NCBI GenBank assembly: GCA_003552765.1 | Contig: PUOI01000543.1 | Location: forward strand, 1-6,860 | Origin: Candidatus Hydrogenedentota bacterium | GTDB lineage: Bacteria > Hydrogenedentota > Hydrogenedentia > Hydrogenedentales > SLHB01 | Direction: 5' to 3' | Length of the DNA: 6,860 nt | Part shown: positions 1-6,860 of the stretch, piece by piece | How positions within the stretch are numbered: the first letter of the stretch is position 1 | Layout of the letters: each line of letters begins with the position of its first letter | Translations under genes and position numbers: made by a program | Notes under the pieces: generated by a model | Told to the model about the DNA's origin: nothing | The model's database searches: none | Seen by the model: only the letters and a program-made list of their open reading frames with translations

Positions 1-197
1 ACGAGGCGAAAGCCCGGGATGGGCTCAATGCCATGCGCGCGGGCCGTGTCAACGACATAGTTGACGCGGCCCGGCGGACCAGGACAACAGGCGAGGGAGG
101 TCTCCACGCCTTGCTCCCGCAACGCGATGCAAAGCCGGACAGCGGGCTCGGCCGGGCCGGTCCAGCGGGAGTTGCTAAAGAGGTGGAGCGCCTTCAT
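1..197 (-). CDS. Glycosyltransferase, GT4-like N-terminus (partial, continues beyond position 1)
   Basis: Reading the minus strand from the ATG at 195-197 gives 65 uninterrupted codons to the window edge, so only the N-terminus is visible. It begins [20 protein letters not shown], then RLCIALREQGVETSLAC. This is the usual opening of a GT-B-fold, family-4 type glycosyltransferase: a first beta strand (ALHLFS), a glycine/proline turn (WTGPAEPA), a helix with conserved-looking small residues, then a second strand. Such enzymes transfer a sugar from an activated donor to a lipid or glycan acceptor at the cytoplasmic face of the membrane. The donor-binding C-terminal half and its EX7E motif lie outside the window, so substrate cannot be named. 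The start codon overlaps the smc stop codon by four bases (ATGA), and no clear Shine-Dalgarno precedes it, so it is probably translated by re-initiation after smc. The family call rests on the N-terminal pattern only; another GT-B family is possible. Confidence 0.72.
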   Translation of the reverse strand, partial: MKALHLFSNSRWTGPAEPAVRLCIALREQGVETSLACCPGPPGRVNYVVDTARAHGIEPIPGFRL

Positions 198-3100
198 GCC
201 GCGGATTCGGCGGTGGGGGCCTCGTCGAAGCGCACGGAGACGAGCTGGGACACGCCCCGCTCTTGCATGGTCACGCCGTAGAGTGCGCCGGCGGCGGCCA
301 TGGTCTGTTTGTTGTGGGTGATGACCACGAACTGGCTCTGGTCCGTGAACTCGGTCAGCAGGTTGAGGAAGCGTCCGATGTTGGCGTCGTCGAGGGGCGC
401 GTCCACTTCGTCGAGCACACAGAAGGGGCTTGGCTTGGCCTTGAAGATGCTGAAGAGCAGGGCGATGGCCGTGAGCGCTTTTTCGCCGCCGGAAAGCACG
501 CTGATGGACTGCGGCTTCTTGCCGGGGGGGCGGGCTTCGATTTCGATGCCGCTCTCCAGGGGATCGTCTTCATTCATGAGGTAAATCCGGGCCTGGCCTC
601 CGCTGAAAAGCTGGCGGAAGTAGATGCGGAAATTCTCGGCCACGGTCCGGAAGGTCTCCAAGAACATCTCCCGGATCATCTTGTCGCTTCGGGCCACAAC
701 GGACATCAGCGTCTCGCGGGCCTTCTCCAAATCCTCGGCTTGGGACACAAGGAAGTCGTGGCGTTGTTCGAGCGTTTCGTATTCCTCGATGGCGGTGAGG
801 TTCACGTCGCCCATTCGGTGGAGTTTGTTACGGAGATCGGTGACCTGCTCTTCCCGGGTGGCCTCATCGTAGTCGTCCGTGCCCACATCATCCGTCGACA
901 GGGCTTCCAGCTCAAGCTCGTACTCCTCGCGGATGCGTTGCTCGAAATACGTGACGCGATCCTCGTCCTTGGCCAGCGTCATCTCGAGACTGTGCGCGCG
1001 GGCTTGGGCGTCGCGGCTGACTTCGCGCAAGGCCCGCAAACGCTTTTCCAGGGCGTCCGTCTCGTCCAATAACCCCTTCCGGCCGCCCTCCGCCTCTTGC
1101 GCCCGCTGTTGAGCCGCTTCCCGTTTGGCGTGGAGTTCCTGGAGCCGCTCTTGATTCGCTTCAATGGCTTCCTGCAGCTCGCCTTGCCGCTCCTGCAAAT
1201 TGCCCGCCGTGTTCTGGCGCTTCTCCGCCTCGGCCACGGCATTGTCGTGTTCTTGCCGCAGGCGTTGGGCTTCGCGCCGGGCTTCCTCGCAGCGTTGGGT
1301 CAACTCGGCATGCCGCACCCGCAGGTCGGACAGGGCCTTGCCGCAGGCGGCCAGGGCTTGCCGGGCCTGGTTGGCGGCTTCCTGGGCCTCGGCGATGCGG
1401 GTTTGCAGGGCTTCGTCGCTGGTTTCCAGGTTACTCATCTCGGCGAGGGCGGTCTCGTGCTTTTGGGCGAGTTCCGCGCGCCGCTCCAGCAGGGTGTTGC
1501 GCTTCTGTTCTAGATTGTTTCCAGACTGTTTCAGGTTGTCGAGTTCCGTCGAAAGGCGGGCGATCTCGACCCCGGTGTCGTTCAAAGCCTTGCGCGTGGC
1601 GCTCTCTTCCTGTTGCACCGCCTTGATGCGGTCGCGCTGTTGCTGGATGGTTTCAGCCAGTTGCGCGCGCCGCTTTTGGAACGCTGTCAGCTCGTTCTCG
1701 GCGCTGGCGACAAAGTCCTCGAGTTCGGCGATTTCGGCGCTTCGACCCAGGAGTCCACGGCTTTCATGGCGCGTCCGCCCGCCGGTCACCGCGCCCGCCG
1801 ACGTGACCACTTCGCCTTCCAGCGTTACAAGCCGGGGATACCGCCGCAACTCGCGGGCGATGCGGATGGTGTCGTCCAGTGTTTCGACGATGACGGTGCT
1901 TTGCAGGAGGTACTCGACCGCGTTGCGGATGCGGGAATCGTATTCCACGACGTTGATCGCGAGACCGATGACGCCGGTCTGGCCTTCGAGCGCCCGGCTC
2001 TCGTCGCGGATGCCGCCCCGGATGATGTCGAGGGGGAGGAAGGTGACGCGGCCCGCGCGGTTGCTCTTGAGGTAATTCACAGCGGCCTTGGCGGAATCCG
2101 CGTTGTCGACCACGACGTTGTTGATGCTTCCGCCTAGCGCCGCCTCGACGGCTTTCTCGAATTTCTTCTGCGTGGAGAGGAGGTCGCCCACGGGGCCGAT
2201 GACGCCGTCCAGGCCGCCCCGGCCCTTGCCATGAGCTTGCATGACCGCGCGCACGCCGGCGGCGAAGCCTTCGTAACTATCGCGCAGCTCCCGCAAGGAA
2301 TTGAGACGCGCTTCTTGACTGCTCTTCTTTTCGCGAAGGTTTTGCCAATTCTCATCCACTTTTCGGAGTTCGGCCGCGGCGGCTTCTTGCTCCGCGGTGA
2401 GTTGCTCGCGGTCCGCCTCCAAACGGGAGAGGGCCTCCTGTTGCTCGTGGTGACGATTCTGCGCCTGCTGCATCTGGCGCACCAGGTCCTCGCGGCGGGC
2501 GTCCTCGTTGCGCCGCTGCTCGTCGATGGCGGCGACCTGATTGTCGACGTGGTCCAGGTTGGTGCGCAGGGTTTCGGCTTCGGTCTGGACGCGGTTCCGG
2601 TCGTTCATGCTGGCGACGGCGTCGGCCCGCATGGCCTCGTACTGCTGTTCCGCCTCCTGGACCTGCTCCTCGATGCGCGCGTACTCGGTCTGCTTCGCTT
2701 CCACCTCGGCCGCGGCCTGTTCGACCTCATGCGCCGCGGTCTCTGCGCGGGCTTCGGCGGCTTCCGCCTCGGCGAGGGCGTTGGAGGAACGGGTGAGCAG
2801 GTTTTCGCGTTCGGTATGGGCTTGGTTGATCTGTTCGCCGGAGAAATCGAGTTGTTGGCGTTGCAGGGCGATCTCGCGTTCGAGTTTCTCGATTTCGGAA
2901 TCGACGCCTTGCACCTCGTCGCGCCGGGCCGAAACCGCCCGGTCGGATTCGAGGCGCTTCAAGCCGAGGGCTTCGTGTTCGCGCTCCAGCCGCTCAATCT
3001 CCGCTCCGATGCGTTCATGCACGTCGCTCGCCACGGCGTAGTCGGCCTGCATCTGGCGAATGCCCGCCGTGAGCTGTTGAAACCGGAGCCACGCCGCGCG

Positions 3101-3781
3101 GATTTCGAGGTCGCGAAGTTGCGCGCTCAGTTCCTTATAGCGGATGGCCGCGTTGACTTGCCGCTTGAGGCTGCGCATTTGCCGCTGGACCTCGGCGATG
3201 ATGTCGTGCAAGCGCAGAAGGTTTTGCTCCGCGGAGTCCAGCTTGCGCATGGCGATGCGTTTGCGGTTCTTGTACTTGATGACCCCGGCCGCTTCCTCGA
3301 ACAAGGCCCGCCGGTCTTCCGGTTTCGAGCTGATGATCATGTCCATCTTGCCCTGGCCCACCATGGAGTAGGCCTGGGTGCTGATGCCGGTGTCCATCAG
3401 CATTTCCTGGATGTCCTTGAGGCGGCAGGGGGCCCTGTTGATGAGGTATTCGCTTTCGCCGGAGCGGTATACGCGGCGGGTGATCTCGACCTCGGCGAAA
3501 TCCACGGGGAGCTGGCCGTCGGCATTGTCGAATACGGCGGAGACCTCCGACATGCCCATGGGGCTGCGGGTCTCGCTGCCGTTGAAGATGACGTCGTGCA
3601 TGTTGCCGCCGCGCAGTTCCTTGGCGCTTTGCTCCCCCAGGGCCCAGCGGAGCGCGTCCAGGATGTTGCTCTTGCCGCACCCGTTGGGGCCGACGATGGC
3701 GGTGACGCCGGGTTCCAACTCGACCGCGGTGCGTTCGGCGAAGGACTTAAAGCCCGTCAACTCAAGCCGCTTGAAATACAT
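194..3781 (-). CDS. smc: Chromosome segregation protein SMC
   Basis: This is a full-length bacterial SMC ATPase of 1195 residues (B. subtilis SMC is about 1190), the core of the SMC-ScpAB condensin that loads on DNA and extrudes loops to organise and separate sister chromosomes. The N-terminal head has Walker [10 protein letters not shown] at 31-39, an R-loop arginine at about 57 (KELRGG) and a Q-loop glutamine at about 143 (VGQGKMD). A long charged coiled coil, rich in Glu, Ala, Gln and Arg, covers roughly 170-500. The hinge lies at about 503-670 (YEGFAAGV through GAVTGGRTR), and the returning coil at about 685-1020. The C-terminal head has the signature LSGGEK at 1096-1101, Walker B FCVLDE with D1124 and catalytic E1125, the D-loop after it, and the H-loop ITH with H1156. 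All catalytic motifs are intact. The ATG at 3779-3781 gives the standard [14 protein letters not shown] opening; GGAG lies 13 bases upstream. ScpA and ScpB are not encoded in this window. Confidence 0.97.
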   Translation of the reverse strand: MYFKRLELTGFKSFAERTAVELEPGVTAIVGPNGCGKSNILDALRWALGEQSAKELRGGNMHDVIFNGSETRSPMGMSEVSAVFDNADGQLPVDFAEVEITRRVYRSGESEYLINRAPCRLKDIQEMLMDTGISTQAYSMVGQGKMDMIISSKPEDRRALFEEAAGVIKYKNRKRIAMRKLDSAEQNLLRLHDIIAEVQRQMRSLKRQVNAAIRYKELSAQLRDLEIRAAWLRFQQLTAGIRQMQADYAVASDVHERIGAEIERLEREHEALGLKRLESDRAVSARRDEVQGVDSEIEKLEREIALQRQQLDFSGEQINQAHTERENLLTRSSNALAEAEAAEARAETAAHEVEQAAAEVEAKQTEYARIEEQVQEAEQQYEAMRADAVASMNDRNRVQTEAETLRTNLDHVDNQVAAIDEQRRNEDARREDLVRQMQQAQNRHHEQQEALSRLEADREQLTAEQEAAAAELRKVDENWQNLREKKSSQEARLNSLRELRDSYEGFAAGVRAVMQAHGKGRGGLDGVIGPVGDLLSTQKKFEKAVEAALGGSINNVVVDNADSAKAAVNYLKSNRAGRVTFLPLDIIRGGIRDESRALEGQTGVIGLAINVVEYDSRIRNAVEYLLQSTVIVETLDDTIRIARELRRYPRLVTLEGEVVTSAGAVTGGRTRHESRGLLGRSAEIAELEDFVASAENELTAFQKRRAQLAETIQQQRDRIKAVQQEESATRKALNDTGVEIARLSTELDNLKQSGNNLEQKRNTLLERRAELAQKHETALAEMSNLETSDEALQTRIAEAQEAANQARQALAACGKALSDLRVRHAELTQRCEEARREAQRLRQEHDNAVAEAEKRQNTAGNLQERQGELQEAIEANQERLQELHAKREAAQQRAQEAEGGRKGLLDETDALEKRLRALREVSRDAQARAHSLEMTLAKDEDRVTYFEQRIREEYELELEALSTDDVGTDDYDEATREEQVTDLRNKLHRMGDVNLTAIEEYETLEQRHDFLVSQAEDLEKARETLMSVVARSDKMIREMFLETFRTVAENFRIYFRQLFSGGQARIYLMNEDDPLESGIEIEARPPGKKPQSISVLSGGEKALTAIALLFSIFKAKPSPFCVLDEVDAPLDDANIGRFLNLLTEFTDQSQFVVITHNKQTMAAAGALYGVTMQERGVSQLVSVRFDEAPTAESAA

Positions 3782-3792
3782 GAATAACCGGA

Positions 3793-3851
3793 AGCTCCGT
3801 TGGTTGTCCTTGGATCACCTCGAATTGCGCGCCGGTGTGCTCGACGGAGCT
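3793..3851 (-). promoter_or_regulatory. Inverted repeat spanning the ymdB stop codon and the smc Shine-Dalgarno
   Basis: The plus strand reads AGCTCCGT at 3793-3800 and ACGGAGCT at 3844-3851, a perfect 8-bp inverted repeat with a 43-base loop. In the mRNA the 3' arm contains GGAG (3795-3798), the only purine-rich block in front of the smc ATG. The 5' arm runs into the ymdB TAG stop (3850-3852). The paired form would hide the smc ribosome site, while a ribosome terminating on ymdB would open it. The repeat is seen directly; the coupling role is inference. There is no U-run after it, so it does not look like an intrinsic terminator. Confidence 0.4.
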
Positions 3852-4632
3852 ACCCGGCGCCGCACATCACCCGTTCGATGCTCGTGGCCATGCCGCTTTC
3901 GGGATCCGCCTTGATCACGACGCCGCACAGCACGGGCCGTTCATTCGCGACGCGGAATTCGACGGGCATCCCCGTCAGGAAACGGTGAAGCACCCGTTCG
4001 CGCTCCATGCCGATGACGCTGTCCATGGGGCCGGTCATTCCCACGTCTGTGATGTAGGCGGTTCCCCCGGGCAAAACCCGTTCGTCTGCCGTGGGGATGT
4101 GCGTGTGCGTGCCCACCACCGCGGTGCATTGCCCGTCCAAATGCCAGCCCATGGCCACCTTCTCGGCGGTGGCTTCGGCGTGGAAATCGACCAGCACGAG
4201 CGGCGTCTTCTCCCGGAGACGCTCCACTTCCGCGCGGCCCCGTACAAATGGGCAGTCCACGGGGTCCATGTACACTCGTCCGATGAGATTGAGCACCGCC
4301 AGCGAATGACCAACGCTGGTGGGAATGAGCACACTGCCCTTGCCGGGCACGCCATCGGGATAATTCGCCGGGCGCACGACCGTGGAATAGCTGTCGATGG
4401 CGGCAACCAATTCCTTCTTGCGCCACGTGTGGTTGCCCAGGGTCACGGCGTCCACGCCCGGCGCGATGATCTCATCCAGCAGCTTCGGCGTTATCCCGAG
4501 CCCCCCCGCGGCATTCTCCCCGTTCACCAAGACTGCGTCAAGGGCGTGCTCTTCCCGCAGGACCGGCAGCCACTGCTTGAGCGCCTGCCGGCCCGGTTTA
4601 CCTACAATGTCCCCGACAAATAGGATGTTCAT
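3850..4632 (-). CDS. ymdB: TIGR00282-family metallophosphoesterase (YmdB-like)
   Basis: This 260-residue protein (B. subtilis YmdB is about 264) belongs to the YmdB-type metallophosphoesterases, cytoplasmic di-metal enzymes reported to hydrolyse 2',3'-cyclic nucleotides and, in Bacillus, to influence the switch between motility and biofilm. Every expected metal ligand is present: D8 (VGDIVG), E39 and N40 (NGENAAGG), N67 and H68 (LGNHTW), H151 (VDFHAEAT), and H176 and H178 (GTHTHIPT). The C-terminal [13 protein letters not shown] segment is also typical. There is no signal peptide or membrane segment. It starts 13 bases after the rny stop with no convincing Shine-Dalgarno, which suggests it is translated on the same message as rny, a neighbour pairing common in many phyla. 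RNase Y chemistry can leave cyclic phosphate products, so a joint role in RNA or nucleotide turnover is plausible but inferred. Identity is firm; the in vivo substrate in this organism is not known. Confidence 0.93.
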   Translation of the reverse strand: MNILFVGDIVGKPGRQALKQWLPVLREEHALDAVLVNGENAAGGLGITPKLLDEIIAPGVDAVTLGNHTWRKKELVAAIDSYSTVVRPANYPDGVPGKGSVLIPTSVGHSLAVLNLIGRVYMDPVDCPFVRGRAEVERLREKTPLVLVDFHAEATAEKVAMGWHLDGQCTAVVGTHTHIPTADERVLPGGTAYITDVGMTGPMDSVIGMERERVLHRFLTGMPVEFRVANERPVLCGVVIKADPESGMATSIERVMCGAG

Positions 4633-4645
4633 TAAGCGGCCACGG

Positions 4646-6235
4646 TCACTTGGCCGTTTCCACGGCCCGCGTCTCGCGAATCACCGTCACCTTGATCTGG
4701 CCGGGATAGGTCATATCCTCTTCCACTTTCCGGGCCACTTCGCGCGCGAGTTGATAGGCTTCGGCGTCGCTTATCTTTTCTGGCTCGACGACCACTCGAA
4801 TCTCCCGGCCTGCTTGCAGGGCAAAGGCGTTCTCCACGCCGGGGAATCCGTCGGCGATGTGCTCCAGTTGCTCAAGCCGTTTGATGTAGGTCTCGACTGT
4901 CTCGCGGCGGGCGCCCGGCCGGGCCGCGGAAAGGGCGTCGGCGGCTTGCACCAGCACCGCGATGACGGAATCCTGGGGAATTTCGTTGTGGTGGGCGCCC
5001 ACGGCGTTGGCGATCAGCTCGGATTCGCCGAACTTCTTCGCCATGTCCCGCCCAATCAAGGCGTGCGAGCCCTCGACTTCCGGGGTGACGGCCTTCCCAA
5101 CATCGTGGATGAAGGCGGCGCGCTTGGCCTGAGCGACGTCGACGCCTAGCTCGGCGGCCATGATTCCGGCCAGACGGCAGACTTCCTTGGAGTGTTTCAA
5201 GACGTTCTGGCCGTAGGAGGTCCGGTAATTTAGCCGCCCCAGCAGCTTGACGAGTTCGGGATGATAGCCGTGGACATCCACTTCCAGGCACGCATCCTCG
5301 CCGAGTTGTTTGATGGTCTGGTTGACCTCTTGCTCGACCTTCTGCACCATCTCCTCGATCCGGGCGGGATGGATGCGGCCGTCGCCGAGCAGGCGTTCCA
5401 GGGTGATACGGGCCACTTCGCGGCGCACCGGGTCGAATCCCGACAGAATGACGGCGTCCGGGGTATCGTCGATGATGATGTTGATGCCTGTCGTGTTCTC
5501 GAGCGAACGGATGTTGCGTCCCTCGCGGCCGATGATGCGGCCCTTCATCTCGTCGTTGGGCAAACTGACCACGGCGATGGCGGTTTCCGCCACATGGTCG
5601 GCGCCGCACCGCTGGATGGCCTGCGCGATGACCCATTGCGCCTTTTTGTGCGCCGTATCGGTCATCTCGTCCTCGATACGCTTGAGCCGGATGGCGCAGT
5701 CCCGCTTCACCTCGGCCTCGAGCTGGTTGAACAGCTCCTTGCGCGCTTCATCGGCGCTGTAGCCCGAGAGTTCCTCCAGCTTCTGGGTTTGCTGCTCGAT
5801 GAGGGCCGTTACCTTATCCCGCTCCTCATGCAAGGCGGCCTCGCGGTTGGCCATGTCCTTCTCGCGCTGGTTTAGGTCGCCCGCTTTCTTCTCCAAGGCG
5901 TCCGCCCGATTGTCCAGGGCTTCTTCCTTGGCGATAATCCGCTTTTCGAGGGTTGCGATCTCCTTACGTTCTTGCCGGGCTTCCTCCTCCATCTTGGAGC
6001 GAAGCTCGAGTTCCTTTTCCTTCAGACTCGTATTGGCTTCCTTGATGATCGAAGCGGCTTCTCGTTCTGCATCCGAAATCTGCTGCGCGGCTTCCCGCCG
6101 GGCTTTGCCCAACAGTCCGTTGGCCACGATGCGGGCGCCCACGATCGTGACAACCAGGCCCAGAACGATGCCCACTCCGATCCACAAAATATCCTGCGGA
6201 CCCATAGGCACGTAACTTTCCTCCATCCCCAGCAT
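4646..6235 (-). CDS. rny: Ribonuclease Y
   Basis: RNase Y is a membrane-anchored endoribonuclease that starts decay and processing of many mRNAs. With the longest start the protein is 529 residues. In order it has an N-terminal transmembrane helix at about 16-38 ([15 protein letters not shown]), a long charged coiled coil at about 43-200, a KH RNA-binding domain at about 222-285 with the GxxG loop GREG at 236-239, and an HD hydrolase domain from about 340 with H348, the H377-D378 pair (FIHDVGK), H415 and D433 as likely metal ligands. Nothing key is missing. The start is uncertain. ATG 6235 has no Shine-Dalgarno. ATG 6205 (residue 11, MGPQDILW) has GGAGG 14 bases upstream and would give 519 residues, close to the 520 of B. 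subtilis RNase Y, with the membrane helix at the extreme N-terminus. It is the first gene of a minus-strand unit with ymdB and smc, driven by the promoter at 6475-6503. Confidence 0.96.
   Translation of the reverse strand: MLGMEESYVPMGPQDILWIGVGIVLGLVVTIVGARIVANGLLGKARREAAQQISDAEREAASIIKEANTSLKEKELELRSKMEEEARQERKEIATLEKRIIAKEEALDNRADALEKKAGDLNQREKDMANREAALHEERDKVTALIEQQTQKLEELSGYSADEARKELFNQLEAEVKRDCAIRLKRIEDEMTDTAHKKAQWVIAQAIQRCGADHVAETAIAVVSLPNDEMKGRIIGREGRNIRSLENTTGINIIIDDTPDAVILSGFDPVRREVARITLERLLGDGRIHPARIEEMVQKVEQEVNQTIKQLGEDACLEVDVHGYHPELVKLLGRLNYRTSYGQNVLKHSKEVCRLAGIMAAELGVDVAQAKRAAFIHDVGKAVTPEVEGSHALIGRDMAKKFGESELIANAVGAHHNEIPQDSVIAVLVQAADALSAARPGARRETVETYIKRLEQLEHIADGFPGVENAFALQAGREIRVVVEPEKISDAEAYQLAREVARKVEEDMTYPGQIKVTVIRETRAVETAK
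6220..6224 (-). promoter_or_regulatory. Candidate ribosome binding site for the shorter rny start
   Basis: The minus strand reads GGAGG here, 14 bases before the in-frame ATG at 6203-6205. The spacing is longer than ideal, but it is the only strong Shine-Dalgarno-like block near any of the three candidate starts (6235, 6226, 6205). It overlaps the ATG at 6226. Confidence 0.35.
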
Positions 6236-6255
6236 GGGGTATTGTATTGCCTGTT

Positions 6256-6446
6256 CTGGCCAATGGTTTGCGGCGCGACGGACGCACGAGCCTGTTCACC
6301 TCAACGGCGCATATCCACTCCCTCTTCTCCGCAAGAAAGGAGATCAAGGACAAGGCGAAAATCAAAGATATCTGAAAGCCACCATCGTGGCAAAGGCTAA
6401 ACATGGCGCTATCCATCCTGCGTATGCTGGCCGCAAACATGGCCAG
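6256..6446 (-). ncRNA. Candidate structured RNA or rny leader; long closing stem, 6S-like size (unproven)
   Basis: Downstream of the rny promoter the minus strand carries CTGGCCATGTTTGCGG (6446-6431) and CCGCAAACCATTGGCCAG (6273-6256). They pair over 16 bp with two single-base bulges (U6263 and C6266), and C6430-G6274 adds a 17th pair. Inside, ACGCA (6423-6419) can pair with TGCGT (6286-6282) across an internal loop. Two local hairpins follow: GCCAC/GTGGC at 6378-6391 and TCTCC/GGAGA at 6326-6343. The result is an elongated RNA of about 191 nt. That size, a closed rod with internal loops, and a position just upstream of rny resemble 6S RNA, which from memory sits near rny in some lineages. 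I cannot match the conserved 6S core by eye, so a regulatory 5' leader of rny is an equal alternative. No intrinsic terminator is seen before rny. Confidence 0.35.
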
Positions 6447-6474
6447 GTAAACTGATTCTGAATGCTCCACTTTC

Positions 6475-6503
6475 AGTATAAGAGGTCGGGCGGAGTAAGT
6501 CAA
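6475..6503 (-). promoter_or_regulatory. Sigma70-type promoter for rny (and its leader)
   Basis: On the minus strand, TTGACT (6503-6498) is followed by a 17-base spacer and TATACT (6480-6475). Each hexamer matches five of six consensus bases at ideal spacing, the best promoter match in the window. Transcription would start near 6468, leaving about 230 untranslated bases before rny. Confidence 0.78.
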
Positions 6504-6599
6504 TGCGGCGTATGGGATTGCGGAACACGTAGGGCGAAGTTTATGCAGTATGCGTAGTTTGGTGCCGTGGCAACTCCCCTCCGCGCAGGCAGCGTGCGA

Positions 6600-6633
6600 G
6601 GCGTAAAGACGCCGGGTACCGCGAACAACGCGG
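6600..6633. repeat. Two adjacent short inverted repeats (hairpins)
   Basis: GGCGT-AAAG-ACGCC occupies 6600-6613 and CCGCG-AACAA-CGCGG occupies 6619-6633, separated by five bases. Both stems are perfect 5-bp pairs with loops of 4 and 5. Neither is followed by a T-run on either strand, so they are not obvious intrinsic terminators. They could be an operator, part of the comM upstream region, or chance in GC-rich DNA. Confidence 0.35.
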
Positions 6634-6646
6634 GCCTGTGGATTCT

Positions 6647-6652
6647 TATACT
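6647..6652 (+). promoter_or_regulatory. Weak -10 candidate for comM
   Basis: TATACT matches the -10 consensus at five of six positions and would place a start near 6659, about 64 bases before comM. No TTGACA-like -35 lies 16-18 bases upstream and there is no extended -10 TG, so this is only a candidate. Confidence 0.2.
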
Positions 6653-6722
6653 TGAACTCCAGGCGGCGACGGGCTAGGATGGACCGCGTTGGCGAGGGGA
6701 GGAAAGGGGGATCTCGGAGAGG

Positions 6723-6860
6723 ATGCTGGCCCGTATACAATCGAGCGCGATCTTCGGAATTGAGGGCATGCCGCTGTCCGTGGAAGTGGATAACTACCAC
6801 GGGATGGAGAAGCTTACCATCGTGGGGCTGCCGGATGCCGCGGTAAAAGAGAGCCAGCAG
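6723..6860 (+). CDS. comM: YifB/ComM-family Mg-chelatase-like AAA+ ATPase (partial, N-terminus)
   Basis: The plus strand from ATG 6723 is open for 46 codons to the window edge, starting MLARIQSSAIFGIEGM and including VEVDNYHGMEKLTIVGLPDAAVKES. This matches the N-terminal hallmark of the YifB/ComM family: MLA..S.A..GI, then V.VEVD...G, then the nearly invariant IVGLPDAAVKES. The family consists of AAA+ hexameric helicases; ComM promotes branch migration during integration of transformed DNA in naturally competent bacteria, but homologues are also widespread in species not known to be competent. The Lon-like N-terminal region is all that is visible; the Walker motifs and C-terminal domain lie beyond position 6860. 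The start is supported by the family N-terminus and by a purine-rich leader (AGGAAAGGGGG at 6700-6710, then GGAGAGG abutting the ATG). It is transcribed away from rny. Confidence 0.9.
   Translation, partial: MLARIQSSAIFGIEGMPLSVEVDNYHGMEKLTIVGLPDAAVKESQQ

Larger units (their letters stand above)
6504..6722. other. Intergenic region between the rny promoter and comM
   Basis: No coding region is recognisable in this stretch. It holds two neighbouring small perfect hairpins (6600-6633), a weak plus-strand -10 candidate TATACT at 6647-6652 without a good -35, and a purine-rich run (6695-6722) in front of comM. I see no tRNA, terminator with U-tract or mobile-element end. Confidence 0.5.

Noticed and set aside
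33..321. Two short plus-strand frames at the left edge
   Set aside because: They are antisense to the glycosyltransferase start and the smc end, both of which have clear family patterns.
263..1072. 269-codon plus-strand open frame antisense to the smc C-terminus
   Set aside because: It is a shadow of smc; the translation is not protein-like in domain content.
2231..3787. 518-codon plus-strand open frame antisense to smc
   Set aside because: It mirrors the strongly supported smc frame; long antisense frames are expected where codons are GC-biased. The translation shows low-complexity Leu/Ala/Gly/Val repetition and no domain.
6378..6391. Hairpin GCCAC/GTGGC followed by TTT, as a terminator inside the rny leader
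   Set aside because: The stem is only 5 bp and just three T residues follow before C, which is too weak for an intrinsic terminator.
6504..6660. A 6S RNA in the region closer to comM, because the minus strand contains GTTGTTCGCGG, reminiscent of the E. coli 6S 5' end
   Set aside because: I found no matching 3' strand to close a stem around it and no good promoter on the correct side. The leader at 6256-6446 is a better candidate.
5964..6800. 278-codon minus-strand open frame spanning the rny-comM intergenic region, with a hydrophobic stretch in the middle
   Set aside because: It overlaps the comM start antisense, crosses the rny promoter, and runs into rny in a different frame. The composition looks random and I recognise no family; it is most likely chance in GC-rich DNA.
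1..6860. CRISPR array, transposon ends, phage or defence genes
   Set aside because: No regularly spaced repeats, no terminal inverted repeats with a transposase, and all coding space is taken by recognised housekeeping genes.

Overview
The window comes from a GC-rich bacterial chromosome and is almost entirely housekeeping. Four genes run on the minus strand in the order rny (RNase Y), a ymdB-type metallophosphoesterase, smc, and the first 65 codons of a family-4-like glycosyltransferase that continues past position 1. A fifth gene, comM/yifB, starts divergently on the plus strand and continues past position 6860. The two edge genes are truncated by the window. The host is probably an uncultured Gram-negative lineage: a complete bacterial SMC, a membrane-anchored RNase Y and high GC fit many phyla (Deltaproteobacteria-like, Planctomycetes/Lentisphaerae-like, Hydrogenedentota-like). 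No sequence here fixes the phylum.

Layout from right to left. Positions 6723-6860 hold the comM N-terminus. Positions 6236-6722 are a non-coding stretch of nearly 490 bases. It contains a near-consensus sigma70 promoter facing rny (TTGACT, 17-base spacer, TATACT at 6475-6503), followed by a predicted leader of about 230 nt. Rny (4646-6235) is followed after 13 bases by ymdB (3850-4632). A 68-base gap then leads to smc (194-3781), whose TGA overlaps the ATG of the glycosyltransferase (ATGA, 4-base overlap). The spacing and shared strand suggest one transcription unit that joins mRNA turnover (RNase Y and its genetic neighbour YmdB), chromosome organisation (SMC) and, by overlap, a sugar transferase.

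I see no mobile element, CRISPR array, phage gene or defence system. The most interesting unexplained structure is the leader between the rny promoter and rny. Two segments 191 nt apart end to end (6431-6446 and 6256-6273) can pair over 16-17 bp with two single-base bulges. The 5' arm can instead form a local hairpin, and a second partial copy of the 5' arm lies nearby. This could be a stand-alone rod-shaped RNA of 6S size or a regulatory leader of rny; the sequence alone does not decide. A second, smaller observation is an 8-bp inverted repeat that spans the ymdB stop codon and covers the only Shine-Dalgarno-like bases in front of smc, an arrangement expected for translational coupling.
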